DNA of 64,000 bases from Edolisoma coerulescens (taxonomy: Eukaryota > Chordata > Aves > Passeriformes > Campephagidae). The translations under genes and the position numbers were made by a program. The DNA lies in the NCBI GenBank assembly GCA_013397115.1, contig VWZW01006950.1:1-64000 (forward strand), written 5' to 3'. The notes under the pieces are model-generated. The model did no database searches, had not been told where the DNA came from, and saw nothing but the letters and a program-made list of their open reading frames with translations. Positions 49,702 to 61,560 of the stretch are shown here, one piece after another (position 1 is the first letter of the stretch; each line of letters begins with the position of its first letter).

Positions 49702-51320
49702 GATCATAGAATCATAGAAACAGAGAATCAAAAAATGGCCTGGGTTGGAAGGAACCTTAAAGATCATCTTGTTCCAACATTTCTGGCATGGAAAGGGAAC
49801 CTTCCACTAGGCTAGATTATTCAGAGACCCATCCAGCCTGGTCTTGAGCACCTCAAGGGTTGTAAAGTCCACAGCTTCTCTTGGGAACCTGTTCAGCTCC
49901 TCACCATGCTCACATTACAGAATTTCTTCCTAATACCTAATGTAAACCTACCCTTCTTCAGTTTAAAACCATTGCTCCTTGTACTGTCACTACACTCCCT
50001 TGCAAAAAGTCCCTCTCCAGTTCTCTTGTGACCCCTCTGGTAGGGGTTGTTTGGTACTGGAAGATAGTGTAAGGTCTCCCGTGAGCCTTCGCTTCTCCAG
50101 GATGAATGACCCCAACGGTCTCAGCCTTTCCTCATAGAGAGGTGCTCCAGCCCCCTGATCATCTTTGTGGCCTCCTCTGGACTTGCTCCGGCAAGTCCAT
50201 GGCCTTCTTTATGCTGTGGACCCCAGAGCTGGATGCAGGGCTCCAGGTGGGTCTAACCTGGAGTGAGAGCAGAGTAGAAGGAGAGAGTCACCTGCCTTAT
50301 CCTGCTGTAGCCACACTGCTCTGGGTGCAGCCCAGGATACAATTGGCTTTCTGGGCTGCAAGTGAGCGTGGCTGAGTCATATTGAGGTTTTTGTCAACAA
50401 ACACCCCCTGATCTTTCTCCCCAGGGCTAATCTCAATCCATTCTCCACCTAGACTTGGATTTTGCCAACCCAGGTGCAGGACCTAGCACTTGGCTGTGTT
50501 GATCTTTGTACAGACACACCTCTTGAGACTGTCCAGGTCCCTTTGGATGGTATCCCTTCCCTCCAGGGTAGTGACCACACCACACAGCTCGGTGTCATCA
50601 GTGAACTTGCTGAGGGTGCCCTCCATCCCACTGTATATGTCACTGGCAAAGATGTTAAATAGTGTCCCAACACTGATCCCTGAGGGACACCACCAGTCTC
50701 CACTTAGATATTGAGCTGTTGACTGCAACTCTTTGAGTGCTACCATCCAGCCAATTTTTTAACCACCAAGCAGCCCATCCATCAAATCCATGTCTCTCCA
50801 GTTTAGAGACCGGGATGTGGTGCCAGGCAGTGTCAAATGCTCTGCACAAGTCCAGGTAGAGGATGTCTGTTACCCTGCCCTCATCTACCACTGTTGCAAA
50901 GACATTGTAGAAGGTGACCAGATTTTTCAGGCACAGTTTGCCCTTACTGAAGCCATGTTGGTTGTCAACAATCACCTCTTTGTTTCCCATGTGCCTTAGC
51001 ACAGTTTTCAGGAGAATCTCCTCCATGATCTTACCAGGCACTGAGATAAGACTGACCAGCCTGTAGTTCCCTGGGTGTTCCTTGTTTCCCTTTTTAAAAA
51101 TAGTGCATTGTCCAGTCAGTGGGTGTTTGACTGGTTCTCAAATATGATGGTTAATTGCTTAGTAACTTCCTCAGAACTCATGGATGTATGTCATCATGGA
51201 CTTGAGCACCTTCAGGTTCCTTAAATGTTCGTGAACCCAGTCATGTCCTACAGCAGGCACTACTTCATTCTTCTTATTCTTGCTTGGGGATGGCAGTCAT
51301 GATTTTGAATGTGTGGTTTT
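49702..51320 (-). mobile_element. CR1 LINE, about 1.6 kb, with RT domain remnant
   Basis: This is the best-preserved CR1 in the window. The 3' end is at the left: ATCATAGAATCATAGAAACAG, then GGGTTGGAAGGAACC and CATCTTGTTCCAAC. Rightward come the CR1 3' region and, from about 50460 to 51060, the reverse-transcriptase region. Similarity continues to about 51300, with text matching the region just upstream of the RT. It reads on the minus strand and is 5' truncated. No target-site duplication was identified. Confidence 0.92.
50460..51062 (-). pseudogene. CR1 reverse-transcriptase fragment (broken)
   Basis: Translated on the minus strand, the fragment carries CR1-clade RT landmarks. The first is PGKIMEEILL, with NQHGFSKGK after it (frame of 50655-51041). 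The second is the palm motif A, LYLDLCRAFDTAWHH, near 50820-50860. The third is VPQGSVLG in the frame of 50449-50703. The fourth is the catalytic box as KFTDDTELCG (50594-50605 codes FTDD, where CR1 usually has FADD) in the frame of 50483-50746. These motifs fall in three frames, so at least two indels break the gene. It encoded the polymerase that copies CR1 RNA at the genomic target, and it is now inactive. Confidence 0.88.
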
Positions 51321-53057
51321 CTTCCAGGCAGAATATCACAAGTATGGACTCTATCTCTAGAAACATTACGTGAGAAGACAGAAAACATTTCTGAGACATC
51401 ATCCCAAAAGCAAAGCCACAGTTCAGCTCTAGAACAACATTAAATATAGACCCCTAACTTTTTTTTTATCTTCAGTGATTGATATAGCCAGGCTGGTACA
51501 GCACTCTGCAGTTCTGTTCAGGAAAAGTCAGATCTCGGAAATAATTCACATGGATATTTCTTCAGTGTGCTTAACAGAACTGTGGAACTATTGAAAGCCT
51601 ACAAAAATCCCATGTGTGTGTCAAGTAGTAGCTCAATCCATGAAATATCCCGCTGAAGCAAATGGGACAAAATTATGTGATACTGTAACATTCTCGCTGA
51701 TGGCATAAACACCTCCCATTTATATGGGAAGGCTTCTGTCTTTTAGATAGGCATCAATGGAAATGGATTGTATAAACCTGGAGGCAGTAGAAAGACAAGG
51801 ATCTTCAAAGGTCCTCAAATCTCAAAACATCACCCAGGGATTTCAAGAAAACTTTCGATCCTACGTTAAAAGCCTAAATTCCACCTTCCCTAACCAGATG
51901 GGGGAATAAATTATATTCCTGCACTGAATTAATCCCATCGAAGTCAGTCATGATTAGCCCAAAAACAGCTGAGGGATTTCAGTGGGTCCCAGAGCTATAA
52001 CCATTCCTTCTCTTCTCTCTCTGGTCTTCTTGGTAAAATCTAGTTAAGCTCTCCCACATTTATCAGATTGGTTTTGGGTTTGTTTGTTTTTTTGAAGGCT
52101 GCTGTATGATACTTATCCTCAAATGCTCAATCAGTCCTGAGACAGAACAATAGTGTAATTTTACACTGAAAGCTTAAATTGAAATATTATCCCCTTGTGA
52201 AAGCCCAGTCTAAAGCATAAACCACTAGCTGGCTGTGCCCAAAAGGCTGTATCACATTTTCTCTCATTCACAACTTTTAGACTGTTGACACTACCTCAAT
52301 CCTCAAGTAGGGCAGCCACAGCTTTGAACAAAAGACCAAGAAAGGATAATTTTCTTCAACACTAAATAAATTTGACACAATTAAAGAGAATTCTTGTGTT
52401 TGTGGACAAGAAATCTTTTGCTTCCAGATGCTGAAGCTAAATGATGAGGCATCGTACTAACTGCAAAAGTAAAAAGCTACTCACTATTATTTGCAGCCTA
52501 GCTTTGGTACCAGAACTAAGCTGTTGTATCTTCTAGATCATATTCCCTTGCTCTGCTTTGCATGTTACTATTCAATATTCTTCAATTCAAAATACACCAT
52601 CTTCAGAGAATATCAGTAGGATTGGCTATTTTAAGTAGCATTGCTTCACTGCACATGGGCTGAGCTTCTGAATATCTGAAGTGTGGCTGGTTTACTGACA
52701 TTTGAGTAAGGCCCTCTGAAAGTGATGGAAGTCCTATTTACAGACTAGCTAATAACTCAGAGCTGCTGTCAGGGACCCCACCAACATTACGCAAAAAATT
52801 CGTTTGGAGATCCCCCTTGTTCTTCCCCCGTTCTTGGCTGTGTATGTATGGTAGAAGCACACTGCTCCCAGGTCCTGGAGAAGCTACACACCCCTAATAC
52901 AGTCTTTTCTCAAAGGCTACTTTTTCCCTTTTCCCAGGGAAACCACTGGAAGTTTTACCATCTTTCCCCATCATCACTTTCTAACTGCCTGTAGAGAGAT
53001 CTGTTCCTGGTATGAAGCAGTGTTTTAACTCTGTCAAGATCCTGCTAGGATTCTGAT

Positions 53058-53120
53058 CATCCCAACCCATCCCATTCCATCCCAACCCATCTCATCCTGT
53101 CTCACCCTGTCCTGTCCCAC
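53058..53120. repeat. Degenerate (CCCAT/CATCC)n pentamer repeat
   Basis: A run of imperfect pentamers such as CCCAA, CCCAT, CCATT and CCTGT spans about 60 bp. All are pyrimidine-rich on the plus strand, and the 3' half is more degraded. Confidence 0.8.
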
Positions 53121-55843
53121 TTTGCCTCATGCATTTCTTCGACCAGTTCCCTTCTTTTCACTGTGCACAGTTTGCAGTTCACCAGTATGGGAAAGCTTTT
53201 CAAGGGAGAAGAAATCACCCATAGCTATGTTCGCTTATTTTACTGCTGAAAATGATATTTAATTGCCAGCAATACATAACTAATGCAGTTATAAAAAACA
53301 ACACTGAATTCTGTTTTCCCTCATATATCACTGATAAAGCTGTCAGCTAAAGCTTTTCTTTTTTACTTTTGTCCCTAGAGATCATGACTGACCTAAAAGG
53401 AACTTAGTTGGCTTTTAGAAATACTGGTATGTTTGAAGTCATGATGAAGGACAGATGGAATTAGAATCCCATAGAGCTCTTTTTAGAAAGAGTTTTCTAA
53501 TGACAGCTGGATTTCAGCCAAGCCATTGTCTCTGTTCCTGAATGTTGACAGCAGCAACACTTAGCAAGTACCTATATCTGGTCAGATGACAATCTCAAGA
53601 ACAAATGCAAATAAATTGTTTCAGCATTCAAAAAAGAAGAAGGAAAAACACAGGCAGTTTAGGTAGTCATTACTCCTTTTTAAAAGTAGTGTTTGTGCTT
53701 CACTTCCGTAGCAAAAGAAAAAATATATTAGAAAAAATAAGCCTGTATTAGAAGGAAAGTATGCAGGGGAAAGGGGATGTGCTTAGGAGGTAAACAAAAA
53801 TCTATTCTATAAAGAAAATGTTCTTGTAAAGAAATGTTATGTGGGAAGATGAGATTATGTTTTAAATCTCCTTTTTCAACACTTAATGACAGACATTTGA
53901 ATATTGCCTTTCCTGCTGCCTTCANTTTGGGTCAGACAACATCGCAATTTCTATTTTTATTTTTGGAATCACAAGCATTCTTAATCTCTTCAAATTTGAA
54001 TGGCTCCTTCTTTGGAGCTATTTTTTCTCCTCTTACCTTCCACTGAGTGCCCTCCTGCTTCCAGTCCTTGTACATTTTGAGACATCCTCTCCTCTCTATG
54101 CTTTCTTACTAGAATGCAAAGCATAAATCTCACTTGCTGTCAACTCCAATTTCAATTAAGCCACAATCTGGCTTTTTTCTTTGAAAAATTTTCTCATATT
54201 TATTTTCCTTCGATTCAGACTTTTCCAAAAGACTGTCTTACAAAAAATCCCAGAAGATAGGATTAGGAAGTACTAGGATCTATGCTGCTGCCCCTGAGTT
54301 TCTTTGACTCTGTCCTCTGCTTGAGCCTTGTGTGTTACTCTTAAAGAGTGTGCTGGTTCCTTGAAATCAGTGGAAACAGAGAGATAACAAGAGCACTATC
54401 AGAGCGACTGTGAAAACCTCTTTTGTCAGGATATGTGTACAAACTTCATTGTCACGAAATTATTTAGATGCTCTGAGTGTTGCAATAGATTTTTCAAAAA
54501 CCTTTGAAACTAAATACACTAATTCATTTGGATTGATTTTGTCCCTGTTTTCTGTTTGGAAGATCAGAATGATTTTGCAGTTCCACAGAAAGTTTGTAGC
54601 CATTTAAAAGTGTGCCACAATTTTTATCCAATTATACTTTAAGTAAGGAAGGCCACCTCCTTCACCTAAGATCTTGAGAAAAAACAGAACTACAACACAG
54701 TCGGAGCAGCTCCAGTTAATGAATGGTGCTCATTATATCAAGAGTGAACTGGCAAGGCTACAGCAAAGCCGCTCCATCAACGACTTTATCCTTGTGATAT
54801 GGTTAAGCTTCTGGAACGTGCATTTCTGCCATGTTGCCAAAACAAATTAACCTCTGGTATAAAAGTCATTATTCTTTATTCTAGTACTGCAAAAGACTTA
54901 AACATTTAGAGCTTAATGATGACATTCCTTTCCAAATAAACCTTTCTTACTACATGAGAGACAGAACTTGACTGTTGGTCAGAGAAGAGGCCCAGGAAAA
55001 GGTAAAGTGTGAGGACTTCAGATCAATCAGTAACTTTCTTTGCAACCTGTACTAAGTACTTTGATCTCTTTTTGAGTGACTTCAACAGCAAAAACCAAAA
55101 TGGCTAAAGTTTGACATTTAGAACATTTCTTAATCCTGGCTGATCAAATGTAGCACAGGTTATCAGGTACAAATGGAAAATTAACTTGTAAATTTCTAAT
55201 AATAATAAGCTGGAGGCTATTTATCAGGACAAAATAAACATTTCTCATGCTGAGAAGACCATGAGTCTTCATGTTCCTAATAGAGATGGCCAGTGAAGAA
55301 ATGCTGACAAAATAGAGCTTCCAGGGACATTCATCAGATGGAAACTAAATGTCAGGTGTTGCCATAAAATCTACCATTCATGCTTTTCAGATATGGCATC
55401 AATGTTATTTTCCAAGAAACAGGGCCCACAGACCTAAATATAGAGATTTTGTGGGTAAGGACTATGTTACAAAAAATGTCCTACCTACAAAGGTTAAACT
55501 AAGAGGGAAAAGCAACTTGCTCGGGGTCATGCAAGAAAGACAAGCCATATCTCCTAATCAGAGTTGAAGCAAATCCAAAACCAGTCAGTCCTTATATATA
55601 ACCCTGATTACTCCCTCTGTTCATAAGAAAACAAAGGCAGTGAGAAGGAAATCAAACTACCAGCAAAAGGACGACGTAAATTAGACCATATTTGCTTATT
55701 TATATATCAGAAAGGAATTGTGCATAGTAGTGAGCATTCAAAATGGGTTAATAGATACATTAAAAAAATAGAATTATTTGATTAATAATTACACCACGGA
55801 TAGATTTATGCTGCATGCTAAGTTGCATTATTTTATTATTTTT

Positions 55844-55858
55844 TATATATATATATAT
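55844..55858. repeat. (TA)n microsatellite
   Basis: Short alternating TA run inside an AT-rich stretch. Confidence 0.85.
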
Positions 55859-56062
55859 TTATTAGGACCTAGGGAAATGGAAAGTTTCAGTAATGCTGAC
55901 TACCAAAGAAAGCTGTATGACCGAACACCAAAAAAAGTGTGAAAGTGGTGCTTTTAGAATGAAGATACAAAAGAAACTCATGTTTCTAGAAAAAAGTAGA
56001 AAATACACAGGAGAGCCTTATGTGTATTTTTACACCAGGATGTGGAAGTTGAACGACTCTAC

Positions 56063-56087
56063 ATAACATGTAGGTCTTACATGTTAT
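56063..56087. other. Perfect 10-bp stem, 5-nt loop
   Basis: ATAACATGTA and TACATGTTAT are exact reverse complements around GGTCT. It lies in AT-rich sequence and has no T run that would suggest a polymerase III terminator. Confidence 0.7.
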
Positions 56088-59000
56088 ATAGGAATAATGT
56101 CTGCCTAATACTCTAAAATTAGAAATAAACTTCAAATCCATTTTTTACAGAAAGCATTTTAAAAAACAAAGGTTGGCAATATAATTTAGAGATTAGTCTA
56201 CATTTTGCCTTCTGCAATAAATGAAAATTTTTCTATATGCTCTTTCTATTTCTTTCAGAAAAAAAAAAGAAGTAAAGGAAAGAAAACAAAATTCTTGGTG
56301 GCAGTGTGTTTCCACTTCACTCATTTAAGTTCTATTTACTAGTCCTGAGTCTCCTACCTGAGTGCACACATGCTGCCCTTCAGGAGTGCCCACTTATGAG
56401 TACCCGTGTAAAAAGAGGAAATACACTCCTGCTAGTGTAGCGTCTAAGGCCTAAAAAACTTTCCTTTTTCCAAAAAAAACCTCTGGCCTACTTTTTTAAC
56501 AGATTTTAAGTGGTTCATAACATCATAAATCTCTTCTACCAATGGCAAGTGGGGTAAGCGGCTAACAGAAGGATTTTGTGACTAACTAAACAAAAGCAGA
56601 TCACAGGCATGTCAGCTAAGGTTTATGGTCTTGAGATTTGCTGTTTTAAGGGCAGCCTGTAGTTACAATAAGGGGGATTTCTAAAGGCCGGCTGTATTTC
56701 TCAAATAGAGGCATTTACTCATGCTGAAAAATCCTCCATTCTTAGCCCAGTCTCAGAAGAGCTGGCAATGGTGTGATCTCACAACTGTTACTGCAAGAAA
56801 TCCTGCATCTTTGTGACTGCACAGCATGCTTAGAAAGAAAAGCAAGATCAGTAATTATAAAGCTGCCATCAGAACAGGGCTGTGAGAAGACTTTGCCTCA
56901 CTGCAACCTCAGATCTGACACACAAGTTCTAACCATTACATGCACTTCTCCTCTAAGTGCTCCAAAAAGAGAGATCCAGGTACTACAAGGAAGAGAAACA
57001 GTCTTTACAAAAATCAACCTTTTCAAAGCCATTTTGCAAGCAGAAAGATGGGACCAATTAAACACAGGACAAAAATGGGTCTACGCCACATGCAGCTTTG
57101 AGAACTTGAGCAGCCTGTTCCACCCCAACTATCCCCTGACCCAGCAATGATCTGAGTATGTAGAGAGAGGCTGCAACCATTTCTTACACTCAAGGTAGAT
57201 GACAGCAGATGTGCCTTTCACTTCTGCACATGGGCGTTCTACTTCTGGCTTTCCCATCTGCCTGTGACTGGAGCATGTAATGAAAAATTGTGGAAGTTTC
57301 TGCCTACTGCTGCCCTATATATGAAACTGCAATTTCATGTGTACAGATGCCTTTTCCCACAAAGCTGAAATTCTAAATTTATGTGGATGCTGAACTAGGT
57401 AGTCAAAGATCCCCTGTGAAAATGCAAAGTATGAGAGTTACTGAGGAAATCTCATTACAGAGGGCAAGGGATTAATTCCTGCCTGTTCTTTATTCTTGTT
57501 TGATTGCACTGCATTGCATTTTTCTTATCTAAAAAGGATAAAAAGGCTGCACTGTCCCTATTGCACTGAAATAAAGACCTGGATACAACTGCCAGACATC
57601 TTGGTCAAATGTACAGGAATCCGGCTGAGACTGGACATCTTGTGATGAGTCTGCAGTGTACACAAATGTCATGCAAAATCCCTGACTTAATGTTTTCAAT
57701 TGAGAAACAGTCATATCCTCTAGCATCCTCTACTCACACATGCACACACTGATAAAGATGAGACATGACATTTGCGCTGGGGAGTTTAACAGCAGATGAA
57801 AAATTCAATCATTTCTGGCAGGCCTTACCATCCTGATTTCTCAGAAGACTTGCAGGTGACCCATTAAACTTCCTTCAACTCTACTCTAGGAAATAAACTG
57901 ATCCAATGCTTCCCGCTTTAGCCTGTGATTCTTAAATGTTTGCAGTGGTGATTTGTGGAGACAAAGCTGTGGTTATTAAAGTTCAAACTAATGTCTTATT
58001 TGAGATGCATAATCAGAATGTTCTCTGCATAGGTTCATATTTTCTCTTGAAGAAAGCTGATCATCTCTATAATATCACTTTTATTCCCTGTTACCAAGTT
58101 GCCTATGTGTCAAAGCACACAATATGACCACTGGAAAACTCTCCTTGCCTTCTCATTGCATCTGTGTGTACGTGTACTACAAAGAAAAAAATAAAGTGCT
58201 TCTTTCAGTGTAGCATCTCTAATCTCATACAGTACAATCAGGCTATTGTTGATAAAGTTTGACTATGGGCATTTTTTGTTTGTGCTTGAGAGTAAAATTC
58301 CAGGCAGAACCTGACTTCCCTGTGCTTTGTAATGTTCCAAAAGTCTTCAGTAAAATGAAAACATGGCTGCCTTGTTTCAGCGTGCTTCTTGAAAGTCCTT
58401 CTGCTGGTAGCACCTGATACCTTTGGTAAGCACTGAAAAGGGCAGAGATGTGAAGAATGGGCAAAAGGAATCAAGTACTATGCAAGCTAAAAATCTGTAT
58501 TTAAGAGAGAAACTGAATCCATGTGGCAAATGATACAAAGGAAGTTCTTAATTGCTCACATGCTAAAGCAGCAACTGCAGATAACTGAAATGTAAAACCA
58601 CCCTGTAACTGGTAGGAGCAGTGGGAAAGACCTGTGCGAGAGAGATCAATGACTCTGGAATTACTGAAACCTCAAATAACAAAGAATACACATATGAATC
58701 AGTTCATTAATATAACCCCCTAGAAGGTAATGAAGATCCATAAGGAGTGCTCATCTAGAAAATTATAATGAAACACTTTGTGAACGTTTGACTTAGTAAG
58801 AAGCTGTTACAAGGGTTAGGCATACATGCTGTGTTACAAGATGTCTGTGGAATGCTTTCTGCAGATGCAGAGAAAACATTTTTATAATGTCAAAAAAGAT
58901 GGCACCAAACTGCTTTCACCAATTTTCCATGACTGCATACTATCTCCCACTTTCAGAAAGAATTTTAATTTGAAAATAAATATAATTTTTTTGGATGACA

Positions 59001-61199
59001 TAAAATTAGGGGTGTGGCAAGTGAAAACCAAAGTAAGCAGAGAACAGCCTCAAATCACTTGGGTGAGCTGAATTCCTTCATACTCAAAACTTAAGTGGGT
59101 TTATATGAACAAAATGAGGCAAAAGTGTCCTACAACAAGTTTGAAAAGGGCGTGGGGCCAAGTGGACAAGGAACTCAGTAGAAATTCAGTGATACAGTGA
59201 CAGAACAGTAAAGAAGGAGGAAGAATCTAAACAGAGAGAAGTAGTAGCATATGCTTCTATATGTAAAATGATGAGATCAGTGTCAAAATAATGGAATTCT
59301 ACTGTCCACATTTTCAGGAGATTTTGAGGAACTGACAGAAATGTATCTAAAAAAAGTCTTTGACTGGTGATGGAAACACCATATACTGATGGAGCTACTA
59401 CACCATCACAGAGCCGTTCAAAGCATCTGCTCACCTTTTACTCAAAGAGGATTTGGAAGGCCTGAGTACCCATGGTAGTTATAACCACATAATGGTTCAC
59501 TCACACTCTGCTAACCTGAAGGAGATTCAAATGACACAGGAAAAGCAACACAGACAAGATCTTTTTATATCATTTATATCACATTGCGAGAGGTGATTGT
59601 GACAGGTGAAGAAAATGATAGCCAAAATACATATCATATATCTGTGAAACTCAGATCACACAAAGTTGTGAAATTTAAGAGGTTTTAACCCATTAGGTCA
59701 TACAGATTTTGAAGTCTGAATATAATCCAGAAGATCAAAAAATTTCTGAATATAATGTGTTTCCTTTCAATTGTTAGTTCTAATATCCTAGATGTTGTTG
59801 TCACTATTTGTTGGTCTTGTAACATCTTTGTGTTCTCCTGTTTCTCATCCATGGTTTCCTCCTTACCCAACATTCACACAACTACACTCCATTTTCACTG
59901 CTACAAGGTGAGACATCCACCATGAGGTAAGCCACTGGGCAAATCTCACAGTATCTCTCAAGGCATTTCATTACTGCATGTTACCACAAAGAAAACGTGC
60001 AGCTCTGGGCAACCACAACAGAGTTATCATGATCCTTTGATCTCTTCCCATGAATCAAAACTAACCAAACCCAGTGCAACCACAGACTCTTCAAAGTACA
60101 TCTAAACATTCACTAGATGCTCAAAGGATTGATAGTGTCAGCTAACTACACAAGAAAGAAACAACTTGCCTCTCACCATTCCCTTTCTCTGCCCGCACAG
60201 GATGTTTGGTATTGCTACAAGACGACATTCAGTGAGGTCAAAACAGAAAAACTGGTACCATCAAGCTGTTATTCATGTATTCTCATGCAGGATTTATGCT
60301 TCCCTCAGAAAACTTTCTGGGTGAACAGAATTGGTGGGAAAGCATATGAGGTAGCATTATGGTCAGAAACAGTAGAAAACACAAACGTGCTGAAGGAGTG
60401 TTTTCCTTTTATGCAGGCTGATCAAATGAAGTTTTTATTTTTTATTCTTGGATAATGACTCACAAGCATGAGTAAGCAAAAAAAATTATTTTTTATACAA
60501 AACCTATCACTTGCAATGGCATAAAAATGAATTTACATGAATTTGAGGGGAATTCTTCATTTCTTCTCTGTCACTGCTAAGAATAAGAGCAAATTATTAT
60601 ACATGTAAAGGTATAAGATGGTAATTAGTAGAATATTCAGTGTCTAGGGCAGAAGACAGAAGTTGATAGTGAAGCAGTGGATGAGTAATGATACACAAAA
60701 GACTGTCCTAACTGATCAGAAAATGACACAGCATAGCAAAGAAGAGGAGAAGGCTGTTGAGGGGAAGTGAAAGAAGGGCATGACATATGATTGTGTCATC
60801 AGTGAGTAAGCCTTGGTGTTTTGATGATGTCCATGGGTTTAACAGGTAAGTTTTGAGTTATAAACCATGGTAGGAAACTCAGAAACCATGAGTTCCCTGG
60901 CATAGTCTTGATGCTACCACGTACCACAGAATATGAGGGACAATTCCTAGCAGAGATACAGAACGAGCGAAGGCTCATTTACCCAATCTGTAAAAACAAG
61001 CTTGCTGTGTGGCCCATTCAGCAGAAGACACCCAGACATACTAATCATTTGTCCAGTTCTTTTAATTGATATTTACTTCCCCATATTACTCACAATTTTT
61101 TTCCAATCTTAAACCATTTGCTGGCAAATTGATGGCACTTTTAACCTTCCATAAATCCACTACACGGCCCCCACTTTCCTTCTCTGAGATAACGCCACT

Positions 61200-61560
61200 T
61201 AGTCTCTCAAGTCAATAACCTAGGAATTATCATTGACTACATCCTCCCATGTCTTTACTGGCAGGTTAGATCTAAATTCTGAGCATCATTATCACATAAC
61301 ATTTCTACAGCTTAGCCTCTTCTATCTACATAGCTAGCTCTTTTAAAAAGACTGCTGTTTTATATCAGCCCCTAAGAAACTTTCCTCCCTGGCCTTGTCC
61401 AGATTGACCTGCTCATATCTATCCACTACATTATTGCCAGCGTTTTATCCTTATCTTTCATTTTGACTGGTTATCTTTCTTTCAGTACCACATCTCCGAC
61501 TTCCCGTCCTTGTCTTTCAAGGCCTTTCATGGGCTAACCCAAGCATAGACACCGTTGCTG
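61200..61560 (+). mobile_element. Possible decayed LINE fragment (L2-like, C-terminal RT region)
   Basis: Plus-strand translation around 61214-61240 gives NNLGIIIDY, followed nearby by WQVRSKF. Around 61465-61544 it gives DWLSFFQYHISDFPSLSF, then KAFHGLTQ. The pair NLGxxxD and, about 90 codons later, KAxHGL matches the C-terminal RT/thumb region of L2-type LINEs. Many stops separate the two parts, so this would be very old. The recognition rests on two short motifs in the right order and roughly the right distance. Confidence 0.35.

Larger units (their letters stand above)
51321..61199. other. Unique non-coding sequence
   Basis: Ten kilobases without a recognised gene or RNA. The part around 55680-56300 is notably AT-rich. 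It contains the pentamer repeat at 53058-53120, a TA tract at 55844-55858 and a small hairpin at 56063-56087. The 125-codon frame at 56773-57150 is long for this base composition, but no domain was recognised. Confidence 0.5.

Noticed and set aside
50106..50746. Plus-strand frames of 66-89 codons
   Set aside because: Antisense shadows of the minus-strand CR1.
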